Made by a program: the position numbers and the translations under genes. From an uncultured Methanomethylovorans sp. (lineage in GTDB: Archaea > Halobacteriota > Methanosarcinia > Methanosarcinales > Methanosarcinaceae), in assembly GCF_963678545.1 (NCBI RefSeq), contig NZ_OY782870.1, positions 2,852,001 through 2,916,000 on the forward strand: a stretch of DNA of 64,000 nucleotides, written 5' to 3'. A model generated the notes under the pieces. It saw only the letters and a program-made list of their open reading frames with translations. It had not been told where the DNA came from and searched no databases. This document shows, one piece after another, positions 53,024-62,978 of the stretch (within the stretch, counting starts at the first letter, position 1; each line of letters begins with the position of its first letter).

Positions 53024-53777
53024 TTTTCTGATACACCCCCATAATATAACTTGAATAATAAGGGTGGTTTATCTTTCTTAAAAACCGGTTGTTGAAAATC
53101 AATATAGTAATATGAAATACTAATTTAAACCATACTGGAGACTTAGTTATATTAAATATAGCTGGTTCAAATCCCCCAATAGTATCTACAAATAAATTTT
53201 GACAACCTATGACCGTACCTAGCCTTTTGAAGTAATCCAAATTCATAATACTTAAATTATGATTCGGAATTAATTTATCATCTAAGTACTTATCAACTTG
53301 TTTTGCAATATAATAATTAAGACCGGTTAGTTTGGGAATTCCAAGTATAAGTATCCCATTTTCCTTTAAAAGATCTGCATGTCTTTTGCAAACTGAATCC
53401 GCATCATTAAAGTGTTCAATAAAACCTAAAGAAATTACAACGTCATATTTTTTTTCAATTCCCATGCTTAGAAAATCGCCGGTATAAATATTATATCCAG
53501 TTATCCCACATACATCCAAATTTTCCCTTGTTTTTTTGGATGCCGCCTCGATGTATTCACAACCATCCACTGAATAATTGAAATTTTCTGATAAATAAAT
53601 TAACCATTTTCCTGGTGCACAACCCACTTCAAAAGCCCTTTTTTGAATATCTGTAGTAAGAAATCTATTCAAAATTGTTGCTATATTAGCATCATTAGAA
53701 AAATTCAAATTAACTTTATTGGGAACAGCAACACCGTCCCAAAATGCCTCCCAATACTGCTTCTCAGTAAGTTTCAT
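53016..53777 (-). CDS. SAM-dependent methyltransferase
   Basis: A 253-residue class I methyltransferase. FEVGCAPGKWLIYLSENF (about 48-65) is motif I for SAM, VISLGFIEHFND motif II/III, and GILILGIPKLTG a later strand. The opening EKQYWEAFWDG is common to sugar methyltransferases in glycan clusters. It probably O-methylates a sugar of the glycan. It is cotranscribed with the GT4 gene. Confidence 0.82.
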   Translation of the reverse strand: MKLTEKQYWEAFWDGVAVPNKVNLNFSNDANIATILNRFLTTDIQKRAFEVGCAPGKWLIYLSENFNYSVDGCEYIEAASKKTRENLDVCGITGYNIYTGDFLSMGIEKKYDVVISLGFIEHFNDADSVCKRHADLLKENGILILGIPKLTGLNYYIAKQVDKYLDDKLIPNHNLSIMNLDYFKRLGTVIGCQNLFVDTIGGFEPAIFNITKSPVWFKLVFHITILIFNNRFLRKINHPYYSSYIMGVYQKSD

Positions 53778-53855
53778 ATACTAAACCTCTTACAAATATA
53801 AGTCCATCTGCATATAAATTAAATGGATTAATATAACATATTGCCCGCAAACAAT

Positions 53856-55340
53856 TCACAACCAAGCTGGCCATATACTCCCAATACCCATCCCCTCTGC
53901 AATATTTTTCATTTCAGCATACACATTCTGATCAAATTTCAATATAAGAATACAATACGCAGCTCCACCGATCGCAACAGCCAGCAGTGTAACCCAAACA
54001 TTTGAAAGAGGTATAAACAGGCGGTATACTCCAACAAGTATACCCATCGCAATTGATGCCTTCATGATATTCAATATATTGCGATGCTCCAATCTAATCA
54101 CAATTAATCTTGATAATGCACGCTTGGCAAGTGTAGCATTCAATGCCATTGTTACAAAAGTTGCTATTGCTGCACCGCTTATGCCCATAATAGGAATAAG
54201 AAGCGCATTCAACAGGATATTAGCACCGATACCTACCATTGTAACCTTAAAGGATTCTTTTGGATGGTCTAAAGCATCAAGATACATTGTGAAAAAATAT
54301 TGGAACACATTGACTATCTGTACACCCATCAATATGATCAATGTAAAATATCCTTTAGCAAATTCTGCACCGTAGAATAGATAAAGCAATTTATCCCCCA
54401 ATAATAAGCCACCAATGAACACAGGAACTGCCAGTATTAAGGAATAACTCATCGCATTTGATAGAGATACTTGTACTGATTCTACCTCTCCATTTTTGCC
54501 CCATCTACTAACCCTTGGCCATAAGGTATTACGGAGGGCATAGGTAGCAAAAGTTGCAACCATTGTGAACTGAAGTGCTATCCTATAGACACCTACATTG
54601 GCATTATCCATAAAATAGCCAATCATAAGAGTGTCAGCCTGTGAGAACACCAGCGACCCAGTTGACGTGAGGAATAACCAAAACGAAAATACAAATAAAC
54701 TTTTCACATGTTGCCACTTGAATGAAACGAAATTTAAATCAAAAAAACGAAATTCAATCACCGCTGCAAGGAGAGTTCCTGCAATCAGTCCACCAGCAAG
54801 GCCTCCAGCTTCATATCCAAAGTATATGCCCAGAACCTGGAAAAAAATACGTGAAATGTTACCTATGCCAGCACAGGTCATACGTAACCCAATTTTACCA
54901 GAACCTGCAACTCCACTTGAGATGGAACCTGCTATCAAAGAAACAAATAAAGATAGAATTAACCATACAAACATACCCGAGTTATTGAGATCGATAAAGT
55001 AGGCTCTGAATACAAGCAACAAAATAAAAGATATTGATGTAAAAACCAATAGCAGTACAAAGTATGCAGTGAAATAGGCATCCGGTTCTTCCCCTTCACT
55101 TATACGCTTGACTGCAGCTCCTCCAAAACCACCATCTGAAACCATACTGAAAATTCCAGTATATGCTACGAAAATGAAGTATGAACCCAGGATTGAAGCA
55201 CCTACACTTCTTGCAAAATAAATGGTACTTAAAAAGCCTATGGCTGTAAATGCAATTTGCCAGAAAAAGGATATGAGACTCTGGCGTTGTATGGGGCTTA
55301 TACCCATTATTCGAGAGATTAGCGTATGAATTTTTGACAT
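53856..55340 (-). CDS. Polysaccharide flippase (Wzx/PST type, MOP superfamily)
   Basis: A 494-residue membrane protein with about fourteen helices. It has IYFARSVGASILGSYFIFVAYTGIFSMVSDGGFGGAAVKRISEG (split) at the start, LFSFWLFLTSTGSLVFSQADTLMIGYFMDNANVGVYRIA (split) in the middle and a repeat of the fold in the C-terminal half (GVQIVNVFQYFFTMYLDAL). It should move lipid-linked oligosaccharides across the membrane. It is the only clear exporter of the cluster, with its own promoter-sized gap upstream. Confidence 0.9.
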   Translation of the reverse strand: MSKIHTLISRIMGISPIQRQSLISFFWQIAFTAIGFLSTIYFARSVGASILGSYFIFVAYTGIFSMVSDGGFGGAAVKRISEGEEPDAYFTAYFVLLLVFTSISFILLLVFRAYFIDLNNSGMFVWLILSLFVSLIAGSISSGVAGSGKIGLRMTCAGIGNISRIFFQVLGIYFGYEAGGLAGGLIAGTLLAAVIEFRFFDLNFVSFKWQHVKSLFVFSFWLFLTSTGSLVFSQADTLMIGYFMDNANVGVYRIALQFTMVATFATYALRNTLWPRVSRWGKNGEVESVQVSLSNAMSYSLILAVPVFIGGLLLGDKLLYLFYGAEFAKGYFTLIILMGVQIVNVFQYFFTMYLDALDHPKESFKVTMVGIGANILLNALLIPIMGISGAAIATFVTMALNATLAKRALSRLIVIRLEHRNILNIMKASIAMGILVGVYRLFIPLSNVWVTLLAVAIGGAAYCILILKFDQNVYAEMKNIAEGMGIGSIWPAWL

Positions 55341-55454
55341 AGATCAAATAATTAAGTACTTAGATAGTTCTGTAACTCGCATTTGACTCGTCGTCAATTA
55401 GATCATTATTTTAATGGATAACATTTGAGATAATCAATAGGAATATACATTAAA

Positions 55455-57458
55455 TTATTTTACATAATCATTCTTGGAAGGAACAAAATGTTCAATGATT
55501 TTCCTGAGTTCTTGTCCAGCTTTTACTCTAGCACTGCCATTTTTGAGCGATAAACCATATATTTCTATAAACTCCGTATTGTTCAAATCGGCTTTGTAGA
55601 CTCCACTATTTAAGTATGTATCCAATTCAGAGAGATAATCATCCAGATCCTGAAGACAAATAGCACGCTTAGACAATAAAGTGTGCGCATCTTCATTATA
55701 ATGAACATGCCCTGTATAAACAAAAATAGGCTTTTTTGTCATAAGTGCCTGTACTATTGTTGTAAAAGGAAGATCAATAATTACGGCATCAGTTGTTTGT
55801 AATAACTCCGGGAATGTTTTTTCACGCCTTATGAATTTAAAATTACTATATCCTTTGTCTGATACATAAGATTCTAAGATATGGGTACCAGTAGTGGAAG
55901 GATGCAATTTTATAGTTATTGATTTCTCTGGATGTTTCCCTAAAACATCTACAATCGATTTTTGTGTTTGCCAGAAAAGATTATCTGAAAACGGTGGGAA
56001 AGTGGAAATACTAGTATCAGTTTCTAAATAGGAAGTTGTAGCAAAAAGAATCTGCATTTCCTCACATCTATCTGAAACTATATTAATTCCGTTTGGAGCA
56101 ATACATTCCAATGAAGAAGAACCTACAGATACAAGTACCGTACCATATTTTTCAGCGTCATTCTGAAGACTATCAATAACACCATTTCCAAATACAAAAT
56201 GAAAATCCGAGTTTATGAAGTCGCAATAACTAAGAATTGGATGCAATTCATTCATACCATAGCCACCGTGCTGCCACGTAATTACCGGTATATAGGAATT
56301 ATGTGCTGCTTGTGCAACTGAATGGCCTACACATGTTGAAAATGTTGAAGCAATAACCGCTTTAATTCGTTTATTTTCTATCAAGGACATAGTCTCTTTA
56401 ATAGCTATGAGACAAGATACACTCATTTGTTTCACAAGATACTCAAATCTATCTTTGACCATGACACTAAAATCTATATTAGTCAAAACAAAGAAAGATT
56501 TGAAGTCAGAATTTTCTTCTAATTTGAACCATGTCTCGCTAAGATTTGCAATAGCAATGCCACTTGATTTATTCAAATAATCAAAATTATCTAAGGTTCT
56601 AAATATTGGATGTATACCTTCAGAAATTAAGTTGTCATAACTGTCATCCCAATTATAGCCCGATCCATATAAAAGAACTGGCAAACCTTTTTTTTGGAAA
56701 AGACTACGACTTAACCAGTATAGAGGTCCAATTATACCTTTTTTTTGGGCATTAAGTGCAAGATCATATAAAATAGGGTGTTTTGTTAACCATACTTTCA
56801 ATTTTGCTTTAATAGTTGAAGAAAAAAGAGGAGTCGTTAATTCGCAACTATTGTTATCGTGTCGAACGGGGTTTGTTAACATTTTGACTGAAAAATTCCA
56901 ATCACTAAGTGTTAAGAGCTGTGAATATAATGATTCCTTATGATCAAAAAGTAGGTAAGGAGCTGAAGCACAACTACCAAAAGGATACTTAAGAGAATCA
57001 TAAACATATACTACAGAAGGACTTTCACTAGTCGTTATTTTTGACAATTGAAAAATCCGAATGGTTATAGCATCATAAAATATTTTTATTGAATAGAAAC
57101 TAAAAAGCCCTGGATTAATATTAAGATCTTCAAATTCAGGAATATGTTGCTGAATTTCTAAATCTATCATATTACATATATCTTCTACTATTTTGAAATT
57201 ATTTAACCCTAATTTGAATAGTTCTTCTGGATCATAGTATTCTTCAGGAATATTATAAGAGATTCCGTTTTTATCAAGTTCATACATTACACTTGGAGTG
57301 AGTGCAATTACTAATTTCTCACCTTCAATTTCGTTAATCCGATTCAAAAAATCAGTTACTTGATCTACACTTTCTAGTAATATTAGAACTTTAATTTTTC
57401 CCATAGATTGTGGTGAGGATACGCCCTCGATTAGTGTTGGTAATGAAAAAACGTCCAA
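55455..57458 (-). CDS. Large SpsB-like / capsule-synthesis-like protein
   Basis: A 667-residue soluble protein. The C-terminal half has TWQHGGYGMNELHPILSYCDF, SITIKLHPSTTGTH, RREKTFPELLQTTDAVIIDLPFTTIVQAL (split) and KPIFVYTGHVHYNEDAHTLL. This is the pattern of GT-B proteins related to CDP-glycerol glycerophosphotransferases, polysialyltransferases and SpsB. The N-terminal half is unassigned. It starts with TTG 57458 behind GAGGT, or with ATG 57404. Its place just after an SpsC-like gene fits the SpsB interpretation. It is very rich in A+T. Confidence 0.65.
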   Translation of the reverse strand: MDVFSLPTLIEGVSSPQSMGKIKVLILLESVDQVTDFLNRINEIEGEKLVIALTPSVMYELDKNGISYNIPEEYYDPEELFKLGLNNFKIVEDICNMIDLEIQQHIPEFEDLNINPGLFSFYSIKIFYDAITIRIFQLSKITTSESPSVVYVYDSLKYPFGSCASAPYLLFDHKESLYSQLLTLSDWNFSVKMLTNPVRHDNNSCELTTPLFSSTIKAKLKVWLTKHPILYDLALNAQKKGIIGPLYWLSRSLFQKKGLPVLLYGSGYNWDDSYDNLISEGIHPIFRTLDNFDYLNKSSGIAIANLSETWFKLEENSDFKSFFVLTNIDFSVMVKDRFEYLVKQMSVSCLIAIKETMSLIENKRIKAVIASTFSTCVGHSVAQAAHNSYIPVITWQHGGYGMNELHPILSYCDFINSDFHFVFGNGVIDSLQNDAEKYGTVLVSVGSSSLECIAPNGINIVSDRCEEMQILFATTSYLETDTSISTFPPFSDNLFWQTQKSIVDVLGKHPEKSITIKLHPSTTGTHILESYVSDKGYSNFKFIRREKTFPELLQTTDAVIIDLPFTTIVQALMTKKPIFVYTGHVHYNEDAHTLLSKRAICLQDLDDYLSELDTYLNSGVYKADLNNTEFIEIYGLSLKNGSARVKAGQELRKIIEHFVPSKNDYVK

Positions 57459-57541
57459 TTATAACCTCTATCAATGAGATTGTTCTAATAAAATATACTA
57501 ATTACATTTCTGAAATAACTCATCAAATGGATAATTGGATG

Positions 57542-58720
57542 TTAAAATTTATCCAATTCACCTATTGTTTGCCTAAGGATTTCTGCTTGTTCTTTGGCGT
57601 GATCTAAACTTTCATAATTTGTCTTCAACTGGATCATTTTCGGTTGAATATCTTCAGCTATTGGACACAAACCATTTTTATATTCAATTCCATTCTCAAA
57701 TTTCATTCCACGAATAGCTGGCTCTGTATATGTTAACTTCCAAGCTGCATAATATGAATCCCCACCATTTTTCAGATATGTCTCACGGAATTGGCTCCAT
57801 GAAATTTTTGATTTTAGAGATTCTAATTTCATTGCGTATGTGAAATAGCTATTAACTGAATACTCGGGAGTTTTTTGTGGGCATAACCATTCACAATTGC
57901 CTACAGCATCTGAATATATTTTTGCAATTTTAATTCTGCGATCTACAAAGATATCAAGTTGCTCAAGTTGAGCTAATCCCATAGCTGCACATACTTCTGG
58001 TAGCCTATAATTTGGTGAAACAAAAAGATGCCTTTCAAAATTTGGGTCCTGAATTATCTCTTTTGGAGGTTTAGCTTCATAAGCCCCTGCTTTTAGTGTA
58101 GAATAACCAAGAATGCTAAATTTACGTGCTTTTTCTGCTAATTCCTTATCATTAGTAACCAGCATACCACCATTTCCAGTAGTCATATGTTTTGATCTTT
58201 CAAAACTAAAAATTCCCATGTGACCAATAGTTCCAGCTGTTTTACCTTTGTACTTTCCTAAGAAGCATTGTGCACAATCTTCCAGTACAAAAATATCATT
58301 TTTCTCTGCAATTTCCATTATTGGATCCATTTCAGCAGGCAGTCCATAAAGGGATACAGGAATGATTGCTTTTGTCTTATTAGTTATTTTGTTTTCAATA
58401 TCTTCATAGTTTATATTGAATGTATCTGGATCAATATCTGCAAAAACCGGTATTCCACCAAGATACATAACCGAAAATGCAGTAGATGCAAATGTTAAGG
58501 GTGGAACTATTACTTCATCCCCTGGACCAATTTCCATTGCTCCAAGACATGAATGAAGCGCAGAAGTTCCGGAGTTTACACCAACAGCATATTTAACACC
58601 CATTTTTGTTGCAAATTTGCTTTCGAATTTTTGGTTCATAACCCCAGTCAAACCTGAATCTATTGCCTCTTTAATATAATCCAATTCTTTTTGACCGACA
58701 CGCCATAATTTTTCACTCAT
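57542..58720 (-). CDS. DegT/DnrJ/EryC1 family sugar aminotransferase (SpsC-like)
   Basis: A PLP aminotransferase of about 392 residues. It has NSGTSALHSCLGAMEIGPGDEV (split), PPLTFASTAFSVMYLGGIPVFAD, LEDCAQCFLGKYKGKTAG and GIFSFERSKHMTTGNGGML with the PLP Lys in SKH. I use ATG 58720 (SEKLWRVGQKELDYIKEA), 8 bp inside the end of the upstream gene; the longer frame to 58786 reads through that gene. It probably aminates a 4-keto sugar in the sps-like cassette. Confidence 0.87.
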   Translation of the reverse strand: MSEKLWRVGQKELDYIKEAIDSGLTGVMNQKFESKFATKMGVKYAVGVNSGTSALHSCLGAMEIGPGDEVIVPPLTFASTAFSVMYLGGIPVFADIDPDTFNINYEDIENKITNKTKAIIPVSLYGLPAEMDPIMEIAEKNDIFVLEDCAQCFLGKYKGKTAGTIGHMGIFSFERSKHMTTGNGGMLVTNDKELAEKARKFSILGYSTLKAGAYEAKPPKEIIQDPNFERHLFVSPNYRLPEVCAAMGLAQLEQLDIFVDRRIKIAKIYSDAVGNCEWLCPQKTPEYSVNSYFTYAMKLESLKSKISWSQFRETYLKNGGDSYYAAWKLTYTEPAIRGMKFENGIEYKNGLCPIAEDIQPKMIQLKTNYESLDHAKEQAEILRQTIGELDKF

Positions 58721-59462
58721 TATATACCACATCCCATTTTTTTTGAGAGATTTCTTTATTAATATTTTGTATTTCAGGACGCTCACGCAATAATTGAAGA
58801 ATACTTTGCATTAAGAAAATCTCATTTTCGTTATACAAATGCCTATATACTGTTTCTACAAACTCAAAATCCTCTTTTGTGTCCACAGTCCATCTTAAAG
58901 TAGAAAGGTTTTCTCCAGTGTATTCATAATTTTTCAAATTAAATATCTGAGGATTACTCCAAATGTATGGAGTAACGTGCTCTCGATATATCTGCCTCTC
59001 TGCTTCCATCCAAGCCTTAGAAAGTGATTTGAATGAAAAAACTTCGATATCAAGTCCTATTGGATAAGTTGGAATTATAGTATTACTAATGTAATCATAT
59101 TTTCCTGAAGCACCTATATACTCATGCAGAATTTCATCTATAATCTGAGGATCTTTTAATGGATCATCCGCAGTAATTCTAACTATGACATCCGCATCAT
59201 ATTTTTTTGCAGCCTGATAATATCTATCTAATACATCTTCTGAGCTTCCTCTATAGAATTCAACATGATGTTCTTTTGCATAATCACTAATGATATTGTC
59301 CTCTGATTTTTGTGTAGTTGCTATCACAATCTGATCAATCATCTTTGATGCTTGAACTCTTGTGATAATATGCTCTAACATGGGTTTACCCAACAATGGC
59401 TTCATAACTTTCCCAGGAAGCCTTGTTGATCCCATTCTCGCCTGAATTATGGCCAAACGCAT
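58713..59462 (-). CDS. SpsF-like cytidylyltransferase
   Basis: A 249-residue nucleotidyltransferase of the COG1861 type. It has LAIIQARMGSTRLPGKVMKPL (split), FYRGSSEDVLDRYYQAAKKY, VRITADDPLKDPQIID and NLSTLRWTVDTKEDFEFVE. SpsF proteins replace NeuA-type CMP-sugar synthases in many nonulosonic-acid or spore-coat sugar clusters. It overlaps the aldo/keto reductase by one base upstream and the aminotransferase by 8 bp downstream. Confidence 0.85.
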   Translation of the reverse strand: MRLAIIQARMGSTRLPGKVMKPLLGKPMLEHIITRVQASKMIDQIVIATTQKSEDNIISDYAKEHHVEFYRGSSEDVLDRYYQAAKKYDADVIVRITADDPLKDPQIIDEILHEYIGASGKYDYISNTIIPTYPIGLDIEVFSFKSLSKAWMEAERQIYREHVTPYIWSNPQIFNLKNYEYTGENLSTLRWTVDTKEDFEFVETVYRHLYNENEIFLMQSILQLLRERPEIQNINKEISQKKWDVVYNE

Positions 59463-60355
59463 TATCTTTGCACCTTCCAGTTTGTCGGCAGGATCATATT
59501 TTCATCATCTTCACATAGTGAATCAAGTTCATGAAGCACATTCTTAACATTAGAACAATATACAGAAGACGAAATAATTTCCTGTAAGTTTTGAGTACTG
59601 TCAACACCAACAACTACCCTATCTACAAATTCATTTAGAACAACAAAATTCAAACACAACGCTGCTATTGGAACATTCATCTTAGCAGCTAGTGAATGAA
59701 GAGTTGCTATTTTGCTTTGAATTTTAGAAAAATATCCATCCAGTTCAGATGGCTTTTTGAATACCAATCCTTGCAAGAAGGTGGACCTGACAAAAATTTC
59801 CACTCCTCTTTGTTTAAGGATTGAGAAAAACGGCTCAAAACGCCTGTCAAAAACATTGTATGGCACCTGAACTATATCAAATTTTAGATTACTACTAATA
59901 ATGTTTTCAAGTTCTGATGGGTAATAGAGGGAAAGACCTATTTTTTCTACCCGACCTTCAGATCTTAGTTCATTTAATGTCTCCCATATTTCAGGATTTT
60001 GCATGCAATGTTGGAAGCTGTGGCACATATAACCGTATAATCTGTTAACATTCAACCTCTGTAACGATGAATCAAATATAGTAATTACTTCTTCGGGATT
60101 GCATTCTGGCAATTTAGAGATGATTTTAAATTGATTTCCACATTTTTTGATGAAATTCCCAATAACCTGTTCACTATTGCCATATACATAAGCTGTATCT
60201 AGAATACTAATTCCAGATATTATGGCCTCTTGCAGTATCTCAAACACCTTTGTTTCAGGTATTTGTCCATTTTTATTATTGATGCCATAGTCTAATCCAA
60301 ATTGTACAGTCCCTAGTGCAATTTTATTATTAATAGTAATAGGAGTATCGATCAT
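59462..60355 (-). CDS. Aldo/keto reductase
   Basis: A 297-residue TIM-barrel oxidoreductase. It has IALGTVQFGLDYGINN, SILDTAYVYGNSEQVIG (catalytic Asp and Tyr), FKIISKLPEC (Lys) and YGYMCHSFQH (His), a complete D-Y-K-H tetrad. The C-terminal VVVGVDSTQNLQEII is the NADPH-site segment. Similar reductases occur in SpsF/NeuB-type clusters, where the substrate is unknown. One-base overlap with the next gene. Confidence 0.88.
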   Translation of the reverse strand: MIDTPITINNKIALGTVQFGLDYGINNKNGQIPETKVFEILQEAIISGISILDTAYVYGNSEQVIGNFIKKCGNQFKIISKLPECNPEEVITIFDSSLQRLNVNRLYGYMCHSFQHCMQNPEIWETLNELRSEGRVEKIGLSLYYPSELENIISSNLKFDIVQVPYNVFDRRFEPFFSILKQRGVEIFVRSTFLQGLVFKKPSELDGYFSKIQSKIATLHSLAAKMNVPIAALCLNFVVLNEFVDRVVVGVDSTQNLQEIISSSVYCSNVKNVLHELDSLCEDDENMILPTNWKVQR

Positions 60356-60397
60356 TCACATTCCCTGATTCATTTAGATATATGATTTATACGATGC

Positions 60398-60928
60398 TTA
60401 ACTTAAATATTCAGTATTGAGCAAACTATAGAATAATGAATCGTGCCATTTTCCCTCTGACCAGTGTGTTTCACGATGAATACCCTCAAGTTTAAATCCT
60501 ATCTTGTCAAAAAAAATCTTTTTAGTCTCATCGAAACTGTAAATTTCAGCCCATAATCTGTGTAATCCAAGTTCCTCAAAACCATAGCGAGCCATAATTG
60601 ACCCAGCGTCTGGACCGAATTTATCATCAAGATATAAATCGTCAACTCCAATATAGATCGAAAAATCTGCGTTTTTATTGATCCAATCTATGTAACACAA
60701 TCCACATGCTCCAAGCAATCTATTATTTTCAAGTTCAATAATAGAAAACATGATGGTTTTAGGATCATTCATAACCATCTTTTCATACCAATTATTTTGG
60801 TTTTCCATGCTCAATTCGCGATATTCACGAAAATAACGACGAAATTCTGGCCTATTACGGAATTCTAATAATTGAGGTAAATCAGCACGCTCTATAGCCC
60901 GCAGACCAACATAGCAGCCCTTTAACAT
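60398..60928 (-). CDS. GNAT family N-acetyltransferase (SpsD/PseH-like)
   Basis: A 176-residue RimJ/RimL-type acetyltransferase: YVGLRAIERADLPQLLEFRN, LLGACGLCYIDWINKNADFSIYIG (split), ARYGFEELGLHRLWAEIYSFD and FFDKIGFKLEGIHRE. In a cluster with an aminotransferase and a NeuB-type synthase it most likely acetylates the amino group of a nucleotide sugar. It overlaps the neuB-like gene by 7 bp. Confidence 0.87.
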   Translation of the reverse strand: MLKGCYVGLRAIERADLPQLLEFRNRPEFRRYFREYRELSMENQNNWYEKMVMNDPKTIMFSIIELENNRLLGACGLCYIDWINKNADFSIYIGVDDLYLDDKFGPDAGSIMARYGFEELGLHRLWAEIYSFDETKKIFFDKIGFKLEGIHRETHWSEGKWHDSLFYSLLNTEYLS

Positions 60929-62010
60929 AATTCCTCCACAAAATCTTTCGCAAAAATGGCATCTCCTTCTGATTTTGAAATTGCCAATGTTTTACCAAGA
61001 ACTTTATGTAGATTATATGGCTCAATAGCTCCTTTTGGTGCAGGACGGAGAGATTCTAAATCATCCTCTTTAATGCTCTCACCAGCTTTCATATTATGAG
61101 TTAACCGTAAGCATCGGCGTTGAACTATTGAAGTTTCCTTTTCATTTAATTCTATACGCTTTATTCCATTACCTAAAGATAATTCCAACTCACGACTTCG
61201 GTCAATCATTTCTCTCCAGGTCTTGGGATTCATAGAAAATACATGATCTGGCCCTTCACGCGCATTATTATCAGTAAAATGCTTTTCAATTACTCTTGCA
61301 CCTAATGTAATCGCTCCAAGAACTGTAGCATGAAGAGGTGTGTGATCTGAAAGACCAAGGATCATACTCGGATATCTGATTGCAAATGCTTCCAGCACTT
61401 TAAGATTGATATATTTAAAATTATCAGTAGCTCCAGTATAGTTTGTATTACATTGCAAAAGCATAAGCTGACGATTATATTTTAAAATACAAGCTACAGC
61501 ACGTTCAACATCATCCATATTTGATGCACCCGTTGCAAGTATCACCGGTTTATTTCTTCTTGCAATATTTTCAATAAAATCGATCCAGGTAATATCTCCT
61601 GAACCTATTTTATAAGCTGGGATAAATGGATCAAGCAACTCAACTGCTTCGAGGTCATAAGGTGTTGTAAGGAAATCAATTTTTGCCTTTTTTGCTGTTT
61701 TAGCTAATTCTTCAGTCCAATCTCGATTACATTCATATTGTTTGTATACCTCAAAAACAGACTTTTTCCAGGATGTTTGATGACTATTTTTTGTGTCGAG
61801 ATGTGTAAAACCATAATCACTTACAATTTTATTTGCTTTGAAATGCTGAAATTTAACAGCATCTGCACCTGCCTCTTTAGCAAGCCAAATTAACTCATTA
61901 GCACGCTCTATATCTCCGTCATGATTAGAAGCAATATCGGCAATAAAATAAGTAGGTGAGTCAATAGAAATCTCTCTTTTGTTGACATTTATTTGACTAT
62001 CATACATCAT
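60922..62010 (-). CDS. NeuB family sialic/legionaminic/pseudaminic acid-type synthase (SpsE-like)
   Basis: A 362-residue enzyme that condenses an N-acylated hexosamine with phosphoenolpyruvate. TIM-barrel motifs are YFIADIASNHDGDIERANELI (split), GADAVKFQHFKANKI, DFLTTPYDLEAVELLD, YKIGSGDITWIDFIE, ILATGASNMDDVERAV and LGLSDHTP. The C-terminal SAF antifreeze-like domain (about 290-355) has RSLVA-type RCLRLTHNMKAGESI. The start is ATG 62010 with AAGGTGG upstream; it overlaps the RmlD-like gene by 11 bp. Confidence 0.92.
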   Translation of the reverse strand: MMYDSQINVNKREISIDSPTYFIADIASNHDGDIERANELIWLAKEAGADAVKFQHFKANKIVSDYGFTHLDTKNSHQTSWKKSVFEVYKQYECNRDWTEELAKTAKKAKIDFLTTPYDLEAVELLDPFIPAYKIGSGDITWIDFIENIARRNKPVILATGASNMDDVERAVACILKYNRQLMLLQCNTNYTGATDNFKYINLKVLEAFAIRYPSMILGLSDHTPLHATVLGAITLGARVIEKHFTDNNAREGPDHVFSMNPKTWREMIDRSRELELSLGNGIKRIELNEKETSIVQRRCLRLTHNMKAGESIKEDDLESLRPAPKGAIEPYNLHKVLGKTLAISKSEGDAIFAKDFVEELC

Positions 62011-62881
62011 TTCTAAAACCACCTTCATATTCTTCAGTAATACTTGCAATGACTTTATTTAATGTTGGCAACTCATAGCCAAGAATCTTTTCTGCTTTTC
62101 CTACATCCAAACCAAGACTCTCTGCTCTGGAGACGGCACCTGTGTCAAAAACACTACCTACTTTAACATTATCTAATGAATAACCCATTTTATGGGCAAG
62201 AGCACATATAAATGATTTTTTGCTAAAAACATCCCTGCTTGCTAAATTTAATAACCCATAGGAACGTTTTTCTATTATATCCAATAACGCAGAGGAAAAT
62301 TGTTTAACATGAATACTTGATGTAAAGTAATCATCAAAAATAGTCATAGGAGATTGATTTTTGAGATTTTGTATTACCCATTCCAGAAATGTTTGTGCTT
62401 CAATAGTATTACGGAAACCTACAATATTTGTGCGTATAACCAATGATTTCTGATAAGCCAGGGCAAAGCATTCTGCTGCATATTTGGTTCTTGCATATTC
62501 ATTTATCAATTGGATTGGATGTTCTTCTGTATGCTTTAAATTGAAATCCCCCGTATAATAGTGATCAGTTGAGATTTGAATAAAATAAATTCCAGTTTTT
62601 CGGGATATTTCAGCCATAATAGAAGCAGAACGTGCATTAACCAGATATGCACAATCTGGTTTTTCTTCACATTTTGCTAAGTTCACAATTGCAGCAGAAT
62701 TAATAATTAGTTGAGGTTTAATAGATGAGATGATATTTGATAATTCCCCTTCATCAACTATATCACACGAAATGTCAGCACCACTACGCGCGACACCAAT
62801 AACCTCAAAACCGCGGCTTTTCATCTCCTTCATTAGTGCTTGGCCAAGCATACCTGTTGAGCCGACTAATAAAGATTGCAT
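62000..62881 (-). CDS. RmlD-like NAD(P)-dependent sugar reductase
   Basis: A 293-residue SDR of the dTDP-4-dehydrorhamnose reductase type. It has LLVGSTGMLGQALMKEM, DIVDEGELSNIISSIKPQLIINSAA (split), FIQISTDHYYTGDF and NEYARTKYAAECFAL with the YxxxK pair. It overlaps the NeuB-like gene and probably reduces a keto intermediate of the same pathway (SpsK-like position). Confidence 0.85.
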   Translation of the reverse strand: MQSLLVGSTGMLGQALMKEMKSRGFEVIGVARSGADISCDIVDEGELSNIISSIKPQLIINSAAIVNLAKCEEKPDCAYLVNARSASIMAEISRKTGIYFIQISTDHYYTGDFNLKHTEEHPIQLINEYARTKYAAECFALAYQKSLVIRTNIVGFRNTIEAQTFLEWVIQNLKNQSPMTIFDDYFTSSIHVKQFSSALLDIIEKRSYGLLNLASRDVFSKKSFICALAHKMGYSLDNVKVGSVFDTGAVSRAESLGLDVGKAEKILGYELPTLNKVIASITEEYEGGFRNDV

Positions 62882-62978
62882 ATGACACCAAGCCTTAACA
62901 AATAGGTTTTCATAGAGAACTGTACCGTAATATCCAGTGAAATAACTTGCCTGCCGTATGGTATGAAATCCATTTATA